Assembly (NCBI GenBank): GCA_014155875.1
Contig: JACEFZ010021391.1
Span: forward strand, 204,316 to 268,315
Reading direction: 5' to 3'
DNA: 64,000 bases
From: Cepaea nemoralis
Taxonomy: Eukaryota > Mollusca > Gastropoda > Stylommatophora > Helicidae
Made by a program: the position numbers and the translations under genes. This document shows, in pieces, positions 57,371-64,000 of this stretch (positions are counted from its first letter, which is position 1; each line of letters starts with the position of its first letter). The notes under the pieces were generated by a model. It searched no databases and was not told the origin of the DNA. It saw nothing but the letters and a program-made list of their open reading frames with translations.

Positions 57371-59440
57371 CATTTTTTTTCCTAATTTTGGGTACACACT
57401 TTTTTTTCTTCTTAGCTTGGTCGAAATAGTTCTTACTTTTCCATAGCTATTTCTTAGACTGGCTGACAGATTTTCCTAGTTTTTATCACTTTGGACGACA
57501 AGTTTATAAGTTTGCTTGAAATATGTCTGTACTTGGTCAATATTTTTTCACATTTGGTTAACAAAGTTTCCTACTTTTCATAAGTTTGGATGTGATATTT
57601 ATAACTTTGGTCAATATTTTAGTTGTGTTGGCTAATATTTTTTCCTAGATTTTTATAAAGTTTGGTCGAGCTATTTCTGTATTTGGCCAACATTTTTCCC
57701 ATTTGGCTAACAAATTTTTCTACTTTTATAAGATTGTATGATATATTTATAAGTTTGGTTGAAACATGTCTTTACTTGGACAATATTTTTCACCTTTGGT
57801 TAATAAAGTTTCCTACTTTTCATAAGTTTGGACCAGATATTTATAAGTTTAGTCAACAGTTTTGTCAATTTGGCTAACAAATTTTCCTACATTTTATAAG
57901 TTTGGATGCACTATTTCTTTACATGGCCACTATTTTTCACCGTTGGCTAACACATTTTCCTGCTTAGGTCGACATATTTTTCTAAGTTTTGTAAGTTTGG
58001 TTGAGCTATTTCGTAACTCGGCCACTATTTTTCCTACGTTGGGTACCATATTTTCTTATATCAGTCGACATTTTTATAAGTTTGGATGAGATATTTCTTT
58101 ACTTGGTCAAAATTTTCACATTTGGCTAACACATTTTCCTACTTTTTATAATGTTTGGTGGAGATATTTATAAGTTTGACGATAATTTTCACATTTAGTT
58201 AACAAATTTGCCTACTTTTTATGAGTTTGGACAAGAAATGTCTTTACTTGGTAAATAGTTTTCACCGTTGGCTAACACATTTTCATACATTTTATAAAAT
58301 TTGGATGCGATATTTCTTTACTGGGCCACTATTTTTCATCTTTGGCTAACCAATTTTCTTACTTTGGTTGACATGTTTTCCTAAGCTTTGTAAGTTTGGT
58401 CGAGATATTTCATACGTTGGCCAATATTTTTCCTAATATGGGTAACATTTTCTTATAACGGTCGACATATTTATAAGTTTGTCCATCGTTTTGCCTATTG
58501 CATTACTTCGGTCGACATATTTCTTGATGTTACTAGCATGTTTTCTTACTTGTTATAAGTTCGGATGAGATATTTCATTACTTGGTCAATATTTTTCACC
58601 TTTGCCTAACAAATTTTCATACATGTTATAAGTTTAAACGAGACATCTATAAGTTTGACCGATACTTTTTCGTATTTGGTTAACATGATTTCTTAGTTGG
58701 CCAATATTTCTTTCTCATTAGGTTAACACATTTTCCTAATTTTTGTAAATGCGGTGTACATTTTTTTTTACTTGGTCAATATTTTTCTCATTAGGTTAAC
58801 AAATTTTCCTAATTTTTATAAGTTTGGTTGCGATATTTCTGTATTTGGCCGACCTTTTTTCCCATTTGGCTGACAAATGTTCCTACTTTTTTATAAGTTT
58901 AGTTGAAATATTTATAAGTTTGGTTGAAATTTGGCCAAAATTTTCACATTTAATTAACAAAGTTTCCTACTTTTCGTAGGTTTGAACAATGTATTTCGTT
59001 ACTTGGACAATATTTTCCCCATTTGGCTAACAAATTTTCCTATTTGGCCAAGATATGTTCCATTTGGTTAACATATGTTCCTAGTTTTTATAAGTTTGGG
59101 TGATATATTTCTCTGTTTGGTCGATACATTTTCATACTTGCTTAACAAAGTTTCGTACTTTTCATAAGTTTGGCGGAGATATTTCGTTACTTGGCCAATC
59201 TTTTTCTCATTTGGCTAACAAATTTCCCTACTTTTCATAAGTGTGGACAAGCTATTTCGTTACGTGGTCAATATTTTTTTCTATTTGACTAACAAACTTT
59301 CCTACTTGATTGATATTTTTCCCAATAGGTTAACAAATGTTCCTACTTTTTATAAGTTTGGACGAGATATTTCTGTATTTGATCAATAATTTTAATATTT
59401 TGTCTAACATATTTTCTTATTTGACGGTTGAAGTGGTACA
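57371..59440. repeat. right arm AT-rich satellite
   Basis: Reverse complement of the 55.7-56.9-kb satellite: AAGTTTGGTCGAGATATTTC, TTACTTGGTCAATATTTTTC, then ACATTTGGTTAACAAATTTT and CCTACTTTTTATAAGTTTGG. About 800-900 bp longer than the left array, so unit number differs between arms. Confidence 0.85.
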
Positions 59441-62269
59441 TAGAAGGTGTACTTTTGTCTGGTTAGTGAAGTGTGGCACTGAGCAGGTACACTGAAAAAA
59501 CATATATTGGTCTTGGAAATGGCTTTCTGGAGAAAGATGTAAAGACACTATGGACACATAGAAAGGAAATGAAAGTGTGGATGTCTAATTTGCTACGTGA
59601 TAACGTCGCTGGTTATGACGGCGGACATGTGATCCTGTCATGTTACGTGCTATTGCCTAAGGTTGAGTCGGGGCAGTTTGTTGTGTTTGTGTGCATCTGT
59701 TAACATCCACTACCCACTCGTCGTTGTATGACCCGATAGTTGTTACGTACAAATACGACTTCCCCGACTAGCATCGGTGATCACATCTCTGTACTATGAG
59801 TATGAGAAAGGCTTAGTCGGAAAACTGTGATTAGTTGTTTACACGCGCGTATGGGGTTTTCGAGACCAGTTTATGTTGTGTTGATGCCCGGGTGTCCTTT
59901 GGTGTAACCCGGTAACACTAGGACTACACGGATATAGAAAAAAGAGAGAAGGGTGACCATTTTACCCTTCGGATGCAGTGTTGATGATGCAGTGTATTCA
60001 CTCCTATAAACAGTGATCATCATACGTTAGGTTCCCTGACTCGACAACCGATAGGACACCCTTTTTCTATAGTTTCCCTCTTAACCACGTGTCTCGGGTG
60101 TGTCATTACCCGTGTGACGGATGCGACGCCGTCTTTGAACGATTGGGTTATTAGCCACGTGTTCCACGTGTATCGTTATGCGTGTCACTGGATGCATCGC
60201 CATCTTTGACCGGTTGAGTCATTAGCCACGTGTAGTGGCTGTACCCTTATACATGTGATCGGAAGCAGGGAATTCTTTGACTGGTTTTCGCCAAGGAGCC
60301 CTTGTCTCGGCTGTACCATTACACATGTGACCGGATGTGACGCCATATTTGACCAGTTTAAGCGAATGAGACGTAGTCTGGTTGTAGCAATAACCCATGT
60401 GTGATAGGGTGCGCCGCCATCTTTGACCGGATGTAACTATTGTCCATGTGTGTCGACTGTACCACTAGGTGCTATTGATCAATGCAAAATCAGTGCTCGA
60501 GGCGCTCCTGTCAGGGAAATTGCCGATTAGCTAAGGACACTACTTTCTTAACTTAACAGCCGGCATAACGTCTTGATGATGTCATCGCTCACTTTAACCA
60601 TCACCATGTCACTACACGTACCATTACCCTACAATTTAAGTGATCATTCGACCACTTGACCACTACTTGACCACTTACTTGACCATTACTTGACCACCTC
60701 ATCGATCACTTTAACCAACACCGTTTCACTACACGTACTTTCCTCTACATTTTAAGTGATCACTCGACCATTTGACCACTACTTGACCACTACTTGACCA
60801 CTATTTGACCATGTCATTACTTATTTTACCATCACCGTTTCACTACACGTACATACCCTACAATTTAAGTGGTCATTCGACTACTTGACCACTACTTGAC
60901 CAGTACTTGACCACTATTTGAACACCACTTGACCACCTCTTGATCATCACCATGTCACTATACCTACTTTCACAGACAATTTAAGTAGTCACTTGACCAT
61001 TTACCACTACTTGACCACTACTTGACCACGTCATCGATCACTTTAACAAACACAGGTTCACTACACGTACTTTGCCCTTACAATTTAAGTTGTCACACGA
61101 CCACTTAACCACTACTTGATCGCACTTGGCACTACTTGACCACTACTTGACCATTGCTTGACCACTAATTTACCACCTTTAATCATCACCATATCATTAC
61201 AACCACTTTTCCCTAAATTTCGTCACTTTACCACTACTTGACCACTGCTTGACCCACTGCTTGACCACTAATTTTACCACCCTTTAATCATCACCATATC
61301 ATTACAACACTTTCCCCTAAAAATTTCCTCACTTGACACTGCTTGACCCTACTGCTTGACCACTAATTTACCACCCTTTAATCATCACCATATCATTACA
61401 ACCACTTTCCCCTAAAATTTCCTCACTTGAACACCACTTGATCCACTGCTTGACCACTGCTGACCACTAATTTACCACCCTTTAATCATCACGATATCAT
61501 TACAACCACTTTCACCTAAAATTTTCCTCACTTGACCCCACTTGACCATCTCTTGACCACTAATACCTGGTACCCACCCCTTACCACCGAATGACACTAT
61601 ACCATATCCATTACAACCGACGATCTTTAGCTTTCAAGGTTTCATTTGTAACACGTGTGATGTTAGTGAATAAGCTACTATGACCATCTACAAACCACTA
61701 ATAACCACCCCTTATAAACTAATTTTATTCACTAACCCATACCCACTACTATCCCCACCGCACCTATTCCTTTTATTCGTACTAATGTACACCACCAATG
61801 CGCTAACAGTTCAAAATATTTTAACACACCACTCACCAATGTTTTTACAACCCGTTACTTAATGACTTTTCCATATGCACCCCTCCACGTCTGTTATGAA
61901 CCGACCGCCGTCACACCCGCACGAGATTTTCCCACACTTCGTCGACGTATAAGTTCCCGGTACTACCTTCCAGATGTGTCCACACGTCCCCGCCAAGAAA
62001 AAAAAACTTTATAACTTTGTCTATGCATGGTTTAATAAAAACATTATATACCTTACTTGACTCGTTTGTTATTTTGAGTGTTTCATGTTAAATGTTGTAC
62101 TTAAACCACGTGACCACACCCACTCCGATGAGTCACTTCGCAACACCTACTCTGACCACCCCTATTTTAAAAACACCGGAGAGTTATCGCCCTTTGCTGA
62201 TCAGGGTCGATAATTAGTAATAACATATAAGATCCGCAAAAAGACACCCTTTTGTACATATATACTACT
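59441..62269. repeat. right arm, mirrored unique modules and arrays
   Basis: In order: unique module 2, 78-bp array (60,090-60,500), array 2 (60,590-61,130) with TACTTGACCAC iterons, array 1 (61,140-61,560), then the terminal module. The 221-bp duplication of the left arm occurs only once here (ACCATATCCATTACAACCGA at about 61,602). Confidence 0.88.
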
Positions 62270-62270
62270 G

Positions 62271-62324
62271 GCGACGACGACGACGACGATGATGACGACG
62301 ACGACGACGACGACGACGACGATA

Positions 62325-62356
<32 letters not shown>

Positions 62357-62358
62357 GG

Positions 62359-62391
<33 letters not shown>

Positions 62392-62399
62392 GATGATGA

Positions 62400-62491
<92 letters not shown>
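62271..62491. repeat. (GAC)n/(GAT)n, right flank of the foldback
   Basis: GAC units next to the terminus change to GAT units, with short GATGAGAT and GAAGGT interruptions. Poly-Ser, His and Ile frames are artefacts. Confidence 0.97.
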
Positions 62492-62495
<4 letters not shown>

Positions 62496-62843
62496 TACAG
62501 CAACACATAGATTAAATTTAGATATTGCACGAGGTGGCACAATACTGAGTGGCTGTAAATAAGGTACGGAAAGTCAATAAGGATATTAGACAGAAATAAG
62601 AGGCTACAGAAGTTTGACTTCTTATAGTGCTACAAATCACATGGACTAAGAAAACCAACGTCTAAGTGACAATGGAGGAAAGTAAATATAATATATTGAG
62701 CAAATTGTATACACGGTTAAACATGGATAGTTTTACCTTCTGTTGGTGCAAATTGTATACTCCAAAGCGTTTAAACACTAATTCTATATGCCTCAAACAC
62801 GCCATTTTTCTTATTGAAATACGGCGATGCCTCTTCTCCATAG
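62492..62843. other. no recognised feature
   Basis: AT-rich DNA leading into a pyrimidine-rich acceptor at 62,820-62,843. Confidence 0.3.
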
Positions 62844-62946
62844 AAAGTCTCCATTATACCGACGAAGTCTCATGGTCCGCCGAGATCGCCAACAGCAACA
62901 CCAGGGAGAATACGATTATGTAGATGAAAGCAGAATTCAGGATCTG
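62844..62946 (+). CDS. possible exon: basic cytoplasmic tail with tyrosine motif
   Basis: Acceptor GCCTCTTCTCCATAG and donor GTGAGC (62,947). In the frame that starts one base into the exon, 34 codons are open: KSPLYRRRSLMVRRDRQQQ, then HQGEYDYVDESRIQDL. Arg-rich, then an acidic Tyr-x-Tyr-Val motif, as in cytoplasmic tails of receptors. It would suit the single-pass protein of 39.4 and 48.7 kb, but the membrane exon ends in phase 1 and this one needs phase 2, so an unseen intermediate exon is required. In phase 1 the exon would instead read ...RENTIM and stop at 62,923. Confidence 0.35.
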
Positions 62947-63229
62947 GTGAGCATGTCATATTGTATCTATTCGGGAAATCTTTGTGGCCACTAAGTTAGT
63001 TCATAAAGTAACACTGAATAATCGGTCACGTGTTTGTATAGTGTCTGACTCGATCCATCCAACAATGATAGCTGTTTAGTAGTCGTTTAGCTTCCTGATT
63101 AAAACAGAATGTTGTGTCCTCTACTTCTGGACCCTTTACTAACATTTGATGTAAAGATAACATCTCAATAGAAATGATCAATGCCTTATAAGAATATGGA
63201 ATAGACCTATTCACCAGACTGCTGAATGC
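62947..63229. other. no recognised feature
   Basis: A 62-codon minus-strand frame (63,026-63,214) is not supported by any motif. Confidence 0.3.
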
Positions 63230-64000
63230 AATATTACGATACTGGAGATATATCTCCTGAAATTATGTAATTCTATATTTATTGTCAATCCGAAGAAATC
63301 AGGAGCCCTGGAATTGCGATCAACATCGACAATTAGTATAATGAGCCACATCACGAAGATTCTGTCTGAGAATTATCATGCAAGAGTTAGGAAGAAAATA
63401 CAATCCGAAATAGGAGAAGAATAATGTGGGTTTGTAGAAGGCAAGGGTACAGTAAATGCTGTACATATACTGAGAACAGTAATTGAACGTCTATAGAAGT
63501 AAACAAAGATCTATATCTTTGCTTTATTGACTGCACAAAGGCTTTCGATAAAATGAGACTTGTCGACATGATAAGGATGCTTGAAGATCTACAAACTGAT
63601 TGAAAAGACATTAGACTTGTAAACAACATATATTGGAAACAATAAGCTGCCATCAGAATTGATAACAATGTAGGTCAATATCAGCCTATTAAAAGAGGTG
63701 TGAGACAGGGATGTGTAATGTCTCCAGATCTTTTTTCCCTGTACAGTGAAAATATTTTCAGAAATATAGAAGATATGGAAGGAATCAACATTGGGGGAAT
63801 TTACATCAATAACATTAGATATGCAGATGATACAGTCGTGATTGCAGACAATAAACAGGACCTGCAAAATTTAATAGGTGCGGTTGTTGCACACAGTGAA
63901 CAACTAGGGTTAGAACTGAATATAAGAAGACACAGATTATGGTCCGTCGCTGGGAAGAAGGAAATACCACAATGTGATATACGAATACATGGGCATATTC
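63230..64000 (+). pseudogene. LINE reverse transcriptase, runs off the window
   Basis: ISIMSHITKILSENYHARVR, CGFVEGKGTVNAVHILRTVI, FIDCTKAF-type (frame-shifted) at about 63,530, then YQPIKRGVRQGCVMSPDLFS, then GGIYINNIRYADDTVVIADN (catalytic YADD at 63,820-63,840) and NLIGAVVAHSEQLGLELN. Stops at about 63,423 and 63,495 and a frameshift inactivate it. This is the RT core of the family whose 3' ends carry GAT tails elsewhere in the window. Confidence 0.85.

Larger units (their letters stand above)
52708..62269. mobile_element. giant foldback (palindromic) element, 9.56 kb
   Basis: The right half is the reverse complement of the left. Termini are AGTAGTATATATGTACAAAA (52,708) and its complement (ending 62,269). 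CCGGGAACTTATACGTCGAC (about 53,023) pairs with 61,943-61,962. GACACCCGGGCATCAACACA (about 55,319) pairs with about 59,880-59,900. GCCGGC(A) near 54,650 pairs with about 60,561. Left arm about 4.2 kb, right arm about 4.9 kb, loop about 56,946-57,370. No transposase, polymerase or integrase ORF is present. Long modular inverted repeats are known for foldback elements (FB, Galileo), some Mutator-type elements and non-autonomous Polintons; the termini do not decide between them. The 6-mers next to AGT ends, GGCGGC and GGCGAC, differ by one base, but they lie in a trinucleotide repeat. Confidence 0.93.

Overview
This is animal nuclear DNA. It contains no prokaryotic gene structure, many microsatellites, several families of tRNA-derived SINEs, broken non-LTR (LINE) reverse transcriptases, hAT, pogo and Tc1-like DNA transposons, and a Ty3/gypsy-type LTR element with degraded coding. 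The repeat mix, together with a candidate gene that joins an SUEL-type lectin fold to a transmembrane helix, suggests a mollusc or another lophotrochozoan. That assignment is inference; an arthropod cannot be excluded.

Layout. 0-10 kb: a 465-bp hAT MITE, an ORF1-like mobile element (2.2-4.0 kb) and long low-complexity tracts. 10-18 kb: a pogo-type relic and several dead LINEs, the largest an RT plus RNase H copy at 15.8-17.7 kb. 17.8-24.5 kb: an LTR retrotransposon with two nearly identical LTRs and a 5-bp target duplication, lacking most of pol. 24.5-31 kb: LINE 3' ends and paired SINEs. 32.7-34.1 kb: a Tc1-like transposase split by a SINE. 35.7-37.6 kb: an RT-RNase H LINE on the minus strand, split by a second copy of the hAT MITE with a perfect 8-bp target duplication. 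41.0-41.5 kb: a different hAT MITE. 43-51.8 kb: more LINEs, including a near-complete endonuclease-RT element at 49.3-51.8 kb and a second copy of the ORF1-like element.

The only plausible host gene lies on the plus strand: a cysteine-rich exon at 39.36 kb, a Ser/Thr-rich stalk plus membrane helix at 48.74 kb, and possibly a basic, tyrosine-containing tail exon at 62.84 kb. The first two exons join in the same phase. Only part of the gene is visible.

The most unusual object is a 9.56-kb foldback structure at 52,708-62,269. Two arms of about 4.2 and 4.9 kb are reverse complements of each other around a unique loop of about 0.4 kb. Each arm contains the same ordered series of tandem arrays: units of about 104 bp and 110 bp built from an 11-bp iteron, units of about 78 bp, and AT-rich units of about 75-90 bp. 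The loop holds two short ORFs, one cysteine-rich. The structure interrupts a GAT-type trinucleotide repeat, which has the same orientation on both sides, so the repeat looks like the target rather than part of the element. If the tail exon is right, the whole foldback lies in an intron.
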